Positions 1-9,781 of a stretch of 64,000 nucleotides of DNA are shown here, piece after piece (the stretch's first letter is position 1; each line of letters opens with the position of its first letter). Source of the DNA: QHXW01 sp963768075 (GTDB lineage: Bacteria; Acidobacteriota; Terriglobia; Bryobacterales; Bryobacteraceae); NCBI GenBank assembly GCA_963768075.1, contig CAVYHD010000033.1, positions 620,001 through 684,000 on the forward strand, read 5' to 3'. The notes beneath the pieces are model-generated. The model was not told where the DNA came from. It was given only the letters and a program-made list of their open reading frames with translations, and did not search any database. Position numbers and translations under genes: made by a program.

Positions 1-633
1 AACTACATCACCAAGACTTCTGGAATGGGCCGCATTTCGATGCTGCACTCCGGGTGGGGGCTCCGGTTCCTCGATTATGACAACGACGGCTGGAAGGACC
101 TGCTCATCGCACAGGGCCACGACCTCGACACCGTGGAGCTGACGAATCCGCAACTGCACTACCGGGAGCCAATGCTGCTCGCACGGAACACGGGCCGCGG
201 ATTTGTGGACGTTTCGGCAGAATCGGGCAGCGCATTTCACCAGGCTTGGGTCGGGCGCGGTCTGGCAACGGGCGATATCGACAACGATGGGCGCATCGAT
301 GCGGTAGTCTCCACCAATGACGGCCCTGCCTACGTGGTTCATAACGAAACCAAGACCACCAATCACTGGCTGATTCTCAAACTCGTGGGCCACACGAGCA
401 ACCGGGACGCCATTGGCGCGCTGGTGAAGGTGGTTACGTCCCAAGGCCCGCAATACACGACAGTCACCACCGCCAGCAGCTACCTCTCCTCGAGCGACAA
501 GCGCGTGCACTTCGGCCTGGGGACGGATGCCGCGGCGCAAACCGTGGAGATTCGCTGGCCGAGCGGCATCCAACAAGTGCTGAAGAATGTCCACGGGGAC
601 CAGATTCTGCAGGTGGAAGAACCGGCACGGTAA
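1..633 (+). CDS. CRTAC1-type FG-GAP/ASPIC-UnbV protein, 3' part
   Basis: The reading frame is open from the first base, so the gene starts before the window. The visible part has Asp-rich FG-GAP/VCBS loops (DYDNDGWKD, DIDNDGRID) typical of calcium-binding beta-propellers. It is followed by a C-terminal ASPIC/UnbV domain with the signature IGALVKV...SSSDKRVHFGLG...VEIRWPSG. Such proteins are normally exported and are very common in Acidobacteria and Planctomycetes, where their exact role is unknown. An internal ATG at base 25 is not the true start. It ends 20 bp before a PQQ-like propeller gene on the same strand. The family call is secure; the function is not. Confidence 0.85.
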   Translation, partial: NYITKTSGMGRISMLHSGWGLRFLDYDNDGWKDLLIAQGHDLDTVELTNPQLHYREPMLLARNTGRGFVDVSAESGSAFHQAWVGRGLATGDIDNDGRIDAVVSTNDGPAYVVHNETKTTNHWLILKLVGHTSNRDAIGALVKVVTSQGPQYTTVTTASSYLSSSDKRVHFGLGTDAAAQTVEIRWPSGIQQVLKNVHGDQILQVEEPAR

Positions 634-653
634 GCGACCGATATACTGTCTTG

Positions 654-2069
654 ATGTCGCCTATCCGCGGGTTGCTATTCTCGTGCGCAGTTCTTGGCGT
701 GCTGGGCGCCGCCGACTGGCCGCAGTTTCGCGGTCCGAATGCTTTCGGCGTGTCTGACACGACGGATCTTCCCACTGAGTTCGGCCCATCTAAGAATGTA
801 ATTTGGAAGACGGCTCTACCTGCCGGCCACTCTTCCCCGGTGCTCTCGGCGGATCGGATCTTTCTCACGGCGTTCGATGCGGATCATTTGTATGTCATCA
901 CGCTCGACCGTGCGACGGGTAGGATCTTGTGGCGGCGTGAGGTGCCGCGGCCGCGCAAACAGAAACTGCACAATTCCAATAGCCCCGCCTCCCCTAGCGT
1001 CACCACGGACGGCCGGAATGCCTATGCGTTCTTCACCGACTTTGGCCTGGTCTCCTACGGGTCGGATGGGGAGGAGCGCTGGCGCGTGCCGCTGGGACCA
1101 TTCAATAATCCTTTCGGCCTGGGGGCATCGCCGGTACTCGCGAATGGAAAACTGATCCAGGCATGTGATTCCGAAACCGGGTCATTCGTGATCGCCGTCG
1201 ATCCGAAGACCGGGGCGACCGTCTGGCGCGTGGAGCGACCGGAGATGACGCGCGGCTTTTCCACTCCGGTCCTTTACCAACCGAAGGACGGCCACTTGCA
1301 GGCGTTGCTCGCCGGGACAAACCGGTTGATCGCCTACGACGTGGAAACCGGTAAGGAAGTATGGTGGGTCCGCGGCCTGACCTGGCAGATGAAGCCGACA
1401 CCCATCGTGGATGGCGATACGGCCTATGTGCTCGGATGGGCGGGTGGCGCCGATCAAGGAAATCAAACCGCGATACCCTCATTCAGCGAAATGCTAAAAG
1501 TCGCCGATGCGAATCACGACGGCAAACTGTCAAAGGCCGAGCTTACCGAGCCTCAATATCAGCAGGACTTCGCGGATTCCGATCTCGACGGCGACGGCTT
1601 TCTCGGAGAACGGGAATGGGAAAAGTACCGGGAGCGGCGGTCGCTCGTGAATTCGCTGATGGCCGTCAAGCTCGGCGGCAATGGGGACATGACGGAGAAA
1701 AATATTCTTTGGCGATTCTACAAGTCGCTTCCGAATGTTCCGTCGCCGCTGCTGTACCGGAACGTCCTCTACCTGGTGAAGGAGGGCGGCATTGTTACCG
1801 CTCTAGACCCCGCCACGGGCACCGTCCTGAAGCAGGGCCGCCTCAAGGGAGCCCTCGATTTCTACTATTCGTCTCCGGTCGCGGCGGATGGCAAGATCTT
1901 CACGGCTAGCCAGGATGGTCACGTTTCGGTGATCCAGGCCGGCCGCGATTGGGAAGTGGTGGCGGTGAACGACATGGATGATGAGGTTTTCGCCACGCCC
2001 GCGCCGGTAGATCACCGCTTGTACCTGCGCACCAGGAGCGCGTTGTATTGTTTCGGCAAAACACCCTGA
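654..2069 (+). CDS. PQQ-like beta-propeller protein with EF-hand pair
   Basis: A secreted protein of about 471 residues. An N-terminal signal peptide ends near LGAADW and is followed by the WPQFRGP motif that opens many BamB/PQQ-like outer-membrane or periplasmic propellers. PQQ-type blades occupy most of the chain, for example ITLDRATGRILWRR and IAVDPKTGATVWR. An insert at about residues 280-325 carries two EF-hand calcium loops (DANHDGKLSKAE and DSDLDGDGFLGE). A TTG lies directly before the ATG at 654; I prefer the ATG. No alcohol-dehydrogenase catalytic motif is apparent, so a scaffold or binding role is as likely as an enzyme. The next gene starts 1 bp after the stop, suggesting co-transcription. 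Confidence 0.85.
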   Translation: MSPIRGLLFSCAVLGVLGAADWPQFRGPNAFGVSDTTDLPTEFGPSKNVIWKTALPAGHSSPVLSADRIFLTAFDADHLYVITLDRATGRILWRREVPRPRKQKLHNSNSPASPSVTTDGRNAYAFFTDFGLVSYGSDGEERWRVPLGPFNNPFGLGASPVLANGKLIQACDSETGSFVIAVDPKTGATVWRVERPEMTRGFSTPVLYQPKDGHLQALLAGTNRLIAYDVETGKEVWWVRGLTWQMKPTPIVDGDTAYVLGWAGGADQGNQTAIPSFSEMLKVADANHDGKLSKAELTEPQYQQDFADSDLDGDGFLGEREWEKYRERRSLVNSLMAVKLGGNGDMTEKNILWRFYKSLPNVPSPLLYRNVLYLVKEGGIVTALDPATGTVLKQGRLKGALDFYYSSPVAADGKIFTASQDGHVSVIQAGRDWEVVAVNDMDDEVFATPAPVDHRLYLRTRSALYCFGKTP

Positions 2070-2070
2070 C

Positions 2071-3180
2071 ATGCCGGACTCGCCCAAGGTGGAGCGGTTC
2101 CGTTGTCCGGGTTGCTCGGCGGATATGGAGTTTGATCCGGAATCGGGCGGCATGAAGTGCCGGTTCTGCGGACATACCGAAGCGCTTCCGGTGGCATCCA
2201 CAGGCGAGGTCAAGGCCCACGCACTCCAGGACGCGCTCACCGAGACCGAGGGCAGCCACGCGAAACCGCTCAGCGATCAGGCGCTCGAAGTACGTTGCGA
2301 CAGTTGCGGAAGCGCCGTCGTCTTCGAGCCTCCCGAAGTGGCCGGCGCATGCACGTTCTGCGGCGCGGTGATCGTCGCAGAGCCGAAAGCAGCCGATCCG
2401 TTGATCGCACCGGACGGGGTGCTGCCTGCCAAGATTCCAAAAAATACCGCCCAGGCGGAGGTGAAGCAGTGGCTGTCCACACGGTGGTTCGCGCCAAAAT
2501 CGTTGAAACGGATGGCGCAGCAGGAAGGAATCGGCGGCGTCTATCTGCCCTTTTGGACTTACGCGGCAGATACCCAAAGCGATTACACCGGCCGCCGCGG
2601 CGAGCATTATTGGGAAACGGAGTACTACACGGAAACCGATAGCCAGGGCAAGACCGTAGAACGGTCGCGGCAGGTGCAGCACACCCGCTGGTATTCGGCA
2701 TCCGGACACGTGGCCCGCCATTTCGACAACGTGCTGATCGCCGCCACGCGGGCCGTCAAAGAGTCGCGATTGAATGGACTCGCGCCCTGGGATCTGCAAG
2801 CGCTTCGTCCCTACGAGCCTGCCTACCTGGCCGGTTTTCGCGCCCAGCGATACCAGGTGGAGTTGCCCGAGGGTTACGAGAAAGCCAAGGAAGTGATGGC
2901 GGCGACGATCGAGCACGACGTGAGGCGGGACATCGGTGGGGACGAGCAGAGCATCGATCGCGTCGAGACGTCACGTGCCAACGTAATGTTCCGGCACCTT
3001 CTGCTGCCGGTATGGATGGGCGCCTATCGGTTCCAGGGAAAGGTGTATCAAGTAGCCGTCAACGCCCGGACGGGCGAAGTGCAAGGCGAACGCCCGTACA
3101 GCACTTGGAAGATCGTGCTTCTTGTGGCTGGCATATTGCTCCTGGTGTGTCTGATCGTGCTGTTGGCGCGACGGCGCTGA
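2071..3180 (+). CDS. Double zinc-ribbon protein with C-terminal membrane anchor
   Basis: This 369-residue protein opens with a TFIIB-like zinc ribbon (CPGC...CRFCG) and has a second one about 60 residues later (CDSCG...CTFCG). The centre is a soluble region rich in Trp and Tyr (PFWTYAADTQSDYTGRRG), followed near the C-terminus by a single hydrophobic helix (IVLLVAGILLLVCLIVLLA) ending in Arg residues. It is probably tail-anchored in the inner membrane with the ribbons in the cytoplasm. Similar proteins are annotated only as zinc-ribbon or primosomal-N'-like hypotheticals. The ATG lies 1 bp after the PQQ-like gene. No function is assigned. Confidence 0.75.
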   Translation: MPDSPKVERFRCPGCSADMEFDPESGGMKCRFCGHTEALPVASTGEVKAHALQDALTETEGSHAKPLSDQALEVRCDSCGSAVVFEPPEVAGACTFCGAVIVAEPKAADPLIAPDGVLPAKIPKNTAQAEVKQWLSTRWFAPKSLKRMAQQEGIGGVYLPFWTYAADTQSDYTGRRGEHYWETEYYTETDSQGKTVERSRQVQHTRWYSASGHVARHFDNVLIAATRAVKESRLNGLAPWDLQALRPYEPAYLAGFRAQRYQVELPEGYEKAKEVMAATIEHDVRRDIGGDEQSIDRVETSRANVMFRHLLLPVWMGAYRFQGKVYQVAVNARTGEVQGERPYSTWKIVLLVAGILLLVCLIVLLARRR

Positions 3181-3265
3181 GCCGCAATTCCCCAAAAAAC
3201 TTTGAAACTTTGGTGACCTCCAAGCGTATTGGTCCTTAGTACAAGCCGTCTCAGGAGGGTGCCTC

Positions 3266-5759
3266 ATGCGTTCTTTCCTCAACGAAGCGCGGCCGGTTAT
3301 GCGCAGACTCTTGCGCTCGCCGATGTTCACCGCGGTTACACTTCTTACGCTCGCCGTCGGCATTGGCGCCAATACCGCGATATTCAGCGTCCTGAGCGGC
3401 GTGCTTCTGAAACCACTCCCGTATCCCAATCCCGACCAGCTCGTCGGAGTCTGGGAAACGGCGCCGGGTCTGGGCATCGGCAGACTTGAATGCTTCGCCC
3501 GCGACCTACTTCACCTTTCGCGAGGAAAGCCGAACCTTCCAGGATATCTGGCCTGTGGCGCAACGACTCCGTCAACGTCACCGGCATCGGCGAGCCCGAA
3601 CAGGTGGATCGCACTGGACGTGACCGACGGCCTGCTGCCCATCCTCGGCGTGCGGCCGATCCGCGGCCGATGGTTCACGCGCAAGGACGATTCGCCCGGC
3701 AGCCCCAAGACCGTGATGCTCGCCTACGGCTACTGGCAGCGCAAATTCGGCGGCGATGCCATCCGTGATCGGGCGGAGGATCATCGTCGACGGGGAGGCG
3801 CGCGAGATCATCGGCATCATGCCGCGGAGCTTCCGCTTCATGAATCGCAACGCGGCCCTGATCCTGCCGTTTCAGCTCGACCGCGGCAAGGCTTTCGTCG
3901 GCAATTTCAGCTTTCTGGGCAGTCGCGCGCCTCAAGCCTGGCAGTAGACACTCGCCCAAGCCAATGCCGACGTCGCGCGCATGCTCCCCATGATGCTCCG
4001 AAAGTTTCCTCCGGCCCCGGGCATCAGTCTCCAAAATGTTCGAAGAGGCGCGGCTCGGGCCCGAATGTGCGGCCGCTGAAAGCGGATGTCGTCGGCGATA
4101 TCGGAAAGGTGTTGTGGGTTCTGATGGCCACGGTCGGCGCGGTGCTCTTCATTGCTTGCGCCAACGTCGCCAACCTGTATGCTGGTGCGCGCCGAAGGGC
4201 GGCAGCAGGAACTCGCCATCCGTGCGGCCTTGGGAGCGGGACTGGTCGCGCATCGCCCGGGAGCTTCTCGATGGAGAGCGTGGCGCTGGGAGCGCCAGGC
4301 GGCGCCCTTGGGGTTGGGGCTCGCCTATCGCCGCGCTCCGGCTCCTGGTCTCCATGGGCCCGTCCAATCTTCCGCGGCTCGATGAAATCTCCATCGATCC
4401 GCCCGTCCTGCTGTTTACCATCGTCATTTCGCTGGTGGCCGGCTTGCTATTCGGTCTGATCCCCGTGTTCAAATACGCCGGGCCGCGGCTGGAAGCGCCC
4501 TGCGGCAAGGCGGCCGCAATTCGAGCGATGGCCGCGAACGGCATCGGGCGCGGAGCGTGCTGGTGGTGGTACAGGTTTCGCTGGCGCTGGTTCTGCTGAT
4601 CAGCTCGGGGCTCATGATTCGGACGGTGCGGGCGCTCAAGCAGGTGCAGCCCGGATTCACCGATCCCGACGCAGATCCTCACGCTGCACGTCTCCATTCC
4701 AGATGCGCAGGCGCCGAAGCCCGAGCAGGTCATCCGCACCTATAACAACATTCTGGAGAAAATTGCGGCGATTCCGGGCGTCGCATGCCGTCGGCCTTAC
4801 CAACTCCATCACCATGGACGGCAACAACGATAACGATCCCGATCTTCGCCGCGGACAAGACTTACGCGCGAATGGCAAATACCGGCTCTGCGGCGCTACA
4901 AGTTCATCTCGCCCGGCTTTTTCAAGACCATGGGCAACCCCTTGCTGGCCGGCCGCGACTGACCTGGACCGATATCTACGAAATGCGCCCGGTGGTTCTG
5001 GTTTCCGAGAGCCTGGCGCGCGAATTGTGGCACGATCCCGCCGCCGCGCTTGGGCAAGCAGATCCGCGAGAACCCCAAAGCGCCGTGGCGCGAAGTCATC
5101 GGCGTAGTCGGGAACGAGCGCGACGATGGCGTGAACCAGAAAGCCCCGACCACCGTCTATTGGCCCATGATGATCAAGAGATTTTTGGGGCCAGACCGCT
5201 GGTCGCGCAGCGCGGCCAGGCCTTCGCCATCCGCAGCAGCCGCGACCGGGTCCGCCGAGCTTTCTGAACGAGGTGCGGCGGGCGGTGTGGTCCGTGAATC
5301 CGAACCTTCCCATCGCCAACGTTCGCACGGTCCAGGAAATCTACGATCGCTCCATGGCGCGCACTTCGTTCACGCTGGTCATGCTCACGATCGCTGGCGG
5401 CGATGGCGCTGTTGCTCGGCATCATGGGCATCTACGGAGTCATCTCGTACTCGGTGTCGCAGCGCACGCGGGAGATCGGCATTCGCATCGCACTCGGCGC
5501 GCCGCAACAAACCGTGCGGCGAATGTTCGTCCGCGAAGGGCTCGCTGCTGACAGCGATTGGCGTGGGCTGCGGGCTCGCCGCCGCGCTGGCGCTGACCCG
5601 CCTGATGAGCGTCCCTGCTGTTCGAAGTCAGCCCGCTCGACCCCATCACGTACGCTGCCGTATCCGTCGATACTCGCCGCCGCCGCGCTGCTCGCCAGCT
5701 ACATCCCCGCGCGGCGGGCCACCAACATCGAGCCAATGGAGGCCTTGCGCGTCGAGTAG
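3266..5759 (+). CDS. ADOP-family FtsX/MacB-like ABC permease, frame-disrupted
   Basis: The ATG follows a strong ribosome site (aggaggg). The N-terminus (LRSPMFTAVTLLTLAVGIGANTAIF) is the signature of acidobacterial duplicated orphan permeases: about 800 residues, two MacB periplasmic domains and two FtsX domains, usually without their own ATPase. The coding signal hops between all three frames: about 3480, 3600, 3760 and 3950, then repeatedly to 5600. Recognisable segments persist throughout, for example ILGVRPIRGRWFTRKDD, VIGRRIIVDGEAREIIGIMP and YSVSQRTREIGIRIALGAP. The final stretch ends ARRATNIEPMEALRVE. Because residues stay family-like between shifts, base-call indels are more likely than ancient decay, but a true pseudogene cannot be excluded. 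Confidence 0.8.
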
Positions 5760-5836
5760 CGCCGGAACCGTATTTCTCCGTACCTTTGACTTGCCTCGCG
5801 CACCGCCGCACAATGGTCTGAGAGGAGGGTCGTGCG

Positions 5837-6484
5837 ATGCAAGACCTCCCGTTCCGAGACCGCGCCCACGCCGGTCAATTGCTCTCCCATAAACTGAAAG
5901 CCTATGCGGATCGGCACGATGTCCTGATCCTTGCTCTGCCGCGCGGCGGTGTGCCCGTGGCTCGTGAAATTGCGCGGCTCCTTCACGCTCCCCTGGATGT
6001 CTTTCTGGTGCGCAAGCTCGGTGCACCGGGCCAGGAAGAACTCGCCATGGGCGCCATCGCCTCCGGCGGCGTGCGTGTCCTCAATGACGAGGTAGTTCAG
6101 GCTTTGCGAGTCTCTTCACGCGTCATCGATTTTGTCACCGCCCGGGAATCGCAGGAACTGGCGCGCCGCGAACACCTCTATCGCGACGGCCGCCCGGCCG
6201 CCGAGATCGCTGGAAGAACGCTTATCGTCGCGGACGATGGCCTCGCCACCGGTTCCACCATGCGGGCCGCCATCGCCGCCTTGCGCCAGGCCAAGCCAAC
6301 GCGCATCGTGGTGGCCGTTCCTGTCGCCGCCGCGCGCACCTGCGAGGAGTTCGCCGGGGAAGTGGACGAGCTCGTCTGCATTCACACGCCTGAGCCTTTC
6401 TACTCCGTGGGCTTCTGGTACGAAGATTTTTCGCAGACCGGCGACGAGGAAATCCGCGAAATGCTGGAACTCGAAAAGGTGTGA
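5837..6484 (+). CDS. Phosphoribosyltransferase family protein
   Basis: A 215-residue type I phosphoribosyltransferase. The PRPP-binding loop is LIVADDGLATGSTMRAAI at about residues 129-146, and the N-terminal part has ALPRGGVPVAREIA. A ribosome site (aggaggg) precedes the ATG. The stop overlaps the start of the next gene as GTGA, so the two are translationally coupled. The downstream product is an alpha/beta hydrolase. In some actinobacteria, for example mycobacterial Rv0571c, the two domains occur as one polypeptide, so they probably act together. The base substrate is unknown. Confidence 0.85.
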   Translation: MQDLPFRDRAHAGQLLSHKLKAYADRHDVLILALPRGGVPVAREIARLLHAPLDVFLVRKLGAPGQEELAMGAIASGGVRVLNDEVVQALRVSSRVIDFVTARESQELARREHLYRDGRPAAEIAGRTLIVADDGLATGSTMRAAIAALRQAKPTRIVVAVPVAAARTCEEFAGEVDELVCIHTPEPFYSVGFWYEDFSQTGDEEIREMLELEKV

Positions 6485-7149
6485 ACCGCCCCGGCGAACA
6501 AATCGTCGAGCTCACGCTCGGTTCAGTAACCCTCGAAGGGGAACTCGTGATTCCCTCCGGCGCCACCGGAATCGTTCTGTTCGCCCACGGCAGCGGCAGC
6601 AGCCGCCACAGCCCCCGCAATCGCTACGTCGCCGAAGCGTTCCGCCAGGGCGGTCTGGCCACCCTGCTCATCGATCTGCTCACTTCGGCCGAGGAGCGCG
6701 AAGACAGCCGTACCGCCCGCCTCCGCTTCGATATCAATCTGCTCGCCCAGCGCGTCGTCGCGGCTACCGATTGGCTCCGGCTAAACGACGCCACCGGCCA
6801 TCTTCCCCTCGGATACTTCGGCGCATCAACTGGTGCCGCCGCCGCGCTGGTGGCCGCCGCCGAGCGCCCTGACGATGTCGGCGCCGTTGTCTCCCGTGGC
6901 GGCCGGCCCGATCTGGCCATGCCTTTTCTAAGCCTGGTCAAGGCGCCCACCCTGTTGATCGTCGGCGCCCGCGACCTGCCGGTAATCGAGATGAACCGCG
7001 CAGCCTTGCCGCATTTGCGGGCGGAAAAACGCCTCGAAATCGTGCCCGGAGCCTCACATCTTTTTGAGGAACCCGGCACGCTCGACCAAGTTGCTCACCT
7101 CGCCCTTGAGTGGCTTCTAACCCACCTCAGGCCTTATACTGAACGATAA
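6481..7149 (+). CDS. Dienelactone hydrolase-like alpha/beta hydrolase
   Basis: A 222-residue alpha/beta hydrolase. The nucleophile elbow is GASTG in GYFGASTGAAAAL, the likely acid is Asp in VGARDLPV, and the likely catalytic His lies in PGASHLFEE. The N-terminal loop FAHGSGSSRHSPRN supplies the oxyanion region. It starts with GTG, overlapping the stop of the phosphoribosyltransferase gene by 4 bp. The substrate is not identifiable from sequence; the family includes dienelactone hydrolases and many uncharacterised carboxylesterases. It ends 13 bp before the next gene on the same strand. Confidence 0.85.
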   Translation: MNRPGEQIVELTLGSVTLEGELVIPSGATGIVLFAHGSGSSRHSPRNRYVAEAFRQGGLATLLIDLLTSAEEREDSRTARLRFDINLLAQRVVAATDWLRLNDATGHLPLGYFGASTGAAAALVAAAERPDDVGAVVSRGGRPDLAMPFLSLVKAPTLLIVGARDLPVIEMNRAALPHLRAEKRLEIVPGASHLFEEPGTLDQVAHLALEWLLTHLRPYTER

Positions 7150-7162
7150 TTGGAGGTCCCGA

Positions 7163-8572
7163 ATGCTCCTGCGGCCGGTACTAGTCGGGGCGAGTGCCGC
7201 AATCCTATCCTTCGCGGGCAGCGGTCCTGCTGGCGTTACCTTCAACAAAGACGTTCTGCCCATCATGCAGAAGCGTTGCCAAAGCTGCCATCGTCCGGGC
7301 GAAGTCGCGCCCATGCCGTTCCTCACATATAAGGACACGCGGCCGTGGGCCAAATCCATTCGCGAAGCCGTGCTCACGCGCAAAATGCCGCCATGGTTCG
7401 CCGATCCCCATTTCGGCAAGTTCGTCAACGACCGTTCCTTGAGCCAGGCCGAGATCAACACGCTGGTCGCCTGGGTGAACGGTGGCGCCGTGGAAGGCGA
7501 TGCCAAAGACGCGCCCGCGCCGGTCCAATGGGTAGATGGCTGGACCATCCACAAGCCCGACGCCGTCTTCGAGATGCCGCATGATTTCGAAGTGCCGGCC
7601 GCTGGGACCATTGAGTATCAGTACGTCGTGATCCCCTCAGGCTTTACGAAGGACACCTGGGTGCAGGCTGCCGAAGCGCGCCCCGGAAACCGCGCACTGG
7701 TGCATCACATCATCGCCTTCGTGCGCGAACCCGGTTCCAAATGGCTGAGTGAAGCCAAGCCCGGTATCCCGTTCGTTCCCGAAGAAAAAAAGGCCGACGA
7801 GAAGAAAGACCCCGGAGCCAAGAAAGACGAGGAGCCGGACGATAGCGCCGCTTCCCCCGAACTCCTCATCGGCTATGCACCCGGTCTTGTTCCGATGACG
7901 CTCCCGCCCGGCCAGGCCAAGATGGTCAAAGCCGGTTCCGACTTCGTATTCCAGTTGCACTACACCGCAACCGGCAAAGCCGGAACGGACCGCAGCCGCA
8001 TCGGCGTGATCTTCGCCAGAGAACCGCCGAGGGAGCGTATCTTCACCGCCAACGCATTGAATTCCAAGTTCGTGATCCCGCCCGGCGACCCGGCCTTCAA
8101 GGTCACTTCCACCATCACCTTGCAAGCACCCGCGCGTCTGGTCGACCTCATGCCGCACATGCACTTCCGCGGCAAGGATTTCGAATACCGCCTGGTCTAC
8201 CCCACCGGTGAAACCCAGACCGTGCTAAGCGTTCCGCACTACGATTTCAACTGGCAGCTTTTCTACTATCTCTCTGATCCGATTGCGCTCCCCAAGGGGA
8301 CCCGCATCGATTGCACCGCCCACTTCGATAACTCGCCCAACAATCGCTACAATCCCAATCCGAATGCCGAAGTGAAATGGGGCGATCAAACCTGGGAAGA
8401 GATGATGATCGGCTGGTTCGACGTCGCCGTCGATGCCGGCAAAGATCCCGCCGAAGTTTTCCGCGAAAGAAGAAGAGCGAAGATAGAGCGGCACTGTAGA
8501 CTCTTCTCACATCCGTCTCATCAACCTCTTCACCCCTTCCCGAAACGTTTCCACCGGCGTCAGCAAACTTAG
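7163..8572 (+). CDS. Secreted haem c protein with Cu(II) monooxygenase-like domain
   Basis: A 469-residue exported protein starting at an ATG preceded by ggagg. After the signal peptide comes a single c-type haem motif, CQSCH at residues 39-43, in a planctomycete-type cytochrome segment (VLPIMQKRCQSCHRPGEVAPM). The rest resembles the two-domain copper type II ascorbate-dependent monooxygenases, with a His-His pair at 181-182 and HMH at 332-334 as likely copper ligands. A charged Lys/Glu/Asp insert lies near residues 210-235. The last ~22 codons run antisense into the aminotransferase gene. A one-base shift near 8470 would end the protein earlier, so the C-terminus is uncertain. Confidence 0.75.
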   Translation: MLLRPVLVGASAAILSFAGSGPAGVTFNKDVLPIMQKRCQSCHRPGEVAPMPFLTYKDTRPWAKSIREAVLTRKMPPWFADPHFGKFVNDRSLSQAEINTLVAWVNGGAVEGDAKDAPAPVQWVDGWTIHKPDAVFEMPHDFEVPAAGTIEYQYVVIPSGFTKDTWVQAAEARPGNRALVHHIIAFVREPGSKWLSEAKPGIPFVPEEKKADEKKDPGAKKDEEPDDSAASPELLIGYAPGLVPMTLPPGQAKMVKAGSDFVFQLHYTATGKAGTDRSRIGVIFAREPPRERIFTANALNSKFVIPPGDPAFKVTSTITLQAPARLVDLMPHMHFRGKDFEYRLVYPTGETQTVLSVPHYDFNWQLFYYLSDPIALPKGTRIDCTAHFDNSPNNRYNPNPNAEVKWGDQTWEEMMIGWFDVAVDAGKDPAEVFRERRRAKIERHCRLFSHPSHQPLHPFPKRFHRRQQT

Positions 8573-9670
8573 CACCAGGTACGCCTCTGCTTCGAAATCG
8601 TAAAAAAATCCCGGCTGCACCAGCACTTTATCTCGCTCCAATAGCTCCAGACACCACTGCTCTTCCGTCTTCGTGCGCGGCACCCGCACCGTCGCGTACC
8701 ACCCGCCCTCTACCTTTAATACCTGTGCCGGCGAGCCTGCACCGACCACTTCTCGCAGAACGTTCAGGTTTTCCCCCACCCGCGCCGCAATCTGCTTCTG
8801 CACAGCCGAGCCCGCGTCAATCAGCCGTGGCAGCGCGTGCTGCACCGGAGTGCCCACCGATAGATAGGTGTCCGCAATCAGTTCCAACCGCTCAGCCGCC
8901 TCCGAGCGCAGCGCCGCCGGCCCGCCGGTCACGATCCACCCCAGCTTCATCTGCGGCAGGCCGCAAATTTTCGAGAGGCCGCTCAGGCAAAATGTCAGGA
9001 CTTCGTCGATCCCGGCCAGCGACGGCTCACGCTCCGGATCGGCCGCGAATTGGTAATCGGCAAAAACCTCGTCGGAGATCAGCGCCAGTCCCCGCTCCGC
9101 GCACAACGCCACCAGCGCTTTGAGGTCGCGCCGCTTCACAAAAGAGCCGGTCGGATTGTTCGGATTCACCAGCACGATGGCTCGCGTCCGCTCTCCAGCC
9201 GCGGCGGCCAATGCATCCAAGTCGATCACCCAACTGTCGTCATAAACCAGTGGGTACTGCGCCACGCGCACCAGTTCCATCTGCGCCAGAAATTCAAATA
9301 ACGGATAGGAAGGCCGCGGCACCAGCACTTCATCGCCGGCGTCGGCTAGCAGCTTGAACAGCCACCCATAGGACTCGCTCGTGCTCGCGGTGATGAAGAT
9401 GCGCGCAGGGTCAACCGCAAAGCCCCGCGCCGAATAGTAGTCCCCGACCGCTGCCCGGGCAGCGTGCATTCCCGCCGGCTCCGGCTCATAAAGGAGCGCC
9501 CGCGCGTCGCTCAGCGAGCTGAGAATTTGTTCCGCTGGATATGAGAACCCCGCGCGGGTGGGATTCGATTCTGTCAGGTCGAGAATCTCGGTGCCCTGGC
9601 GGCGCGCTACTCCCAGCACCTGCGCCAGCCGGTTGGGCCGCAAGTCCCAGTAAAGACGGGACGAAAACAT
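8507..9670 (-). CDS. PLP-dependent aminotransferase, class I/II
   Basis: A 387-residue fold-type I aminotransferase. Visible features are NPNNPTGSFV, ISDEVFADY, and the Schiff-base segment SGLSKICGLPQMKLGW with the PLP lysine in LSK. The N-terminal ESNPTRAGF motif is typical of the aspartate/alanine aminotransferase branch. The substrate is not assignable from sequence. It converges on the haem-copper gene with a 66-bp 3' overlap, and its start faces the SBBP-repeat gene, leaving about 110 bp for divergent promoters. Confidence 0.85.
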   Translation of the reverse strand: MFSSRLYWDLRPNRLAQVLGVARRQGTEILDLTESNPTRAGFSYPAEQILSSLSDARALLYEPEPAGMHAARAAVGDYYSARGFAVDPARIFITASTSESYGWLFKLLADAGDEVLVPRPSYPLFEFLAQMELVRVAQYPLVYDDSWVIDLDALAAAAGERTRAIVLVNPNNPTGSFVKRRDLKALVALCAERGLALISDEVFADYQFAADPEREPSLAGIDEVLTFCLSGLSKICGLPQMKLGWIVTGGPAALRSEAAERLELIADTYLSVGTPVQHALPRLIDAGSAVQKQIAARVGENLNVLREVVGAGSPAQVLKVEGGWYATVRVPRTKTEEQWCLELLERDKVLVQPGFFYDFEAEAYLVLSLLTPVETFREGVKRLMRRM

Positions 9671-9781
9671 TCGGTCTCGTCATTCTAACGGAACACCCGG
9701 ATAATTTGTACGCCGCGCGTTCCTCGCAGGTGCCCTAAAGAGCCGCGCAGATCCTGCCGATTAAACACCCGAGGATTGCAG

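Noticed and set aside
464..868. Minus-strand ORF over the CRTAC1/PQQ junction
   Set aside because: Arg/Ser-rich product without family features, opposite two well-supported genes; a GC-rich shadow frame.
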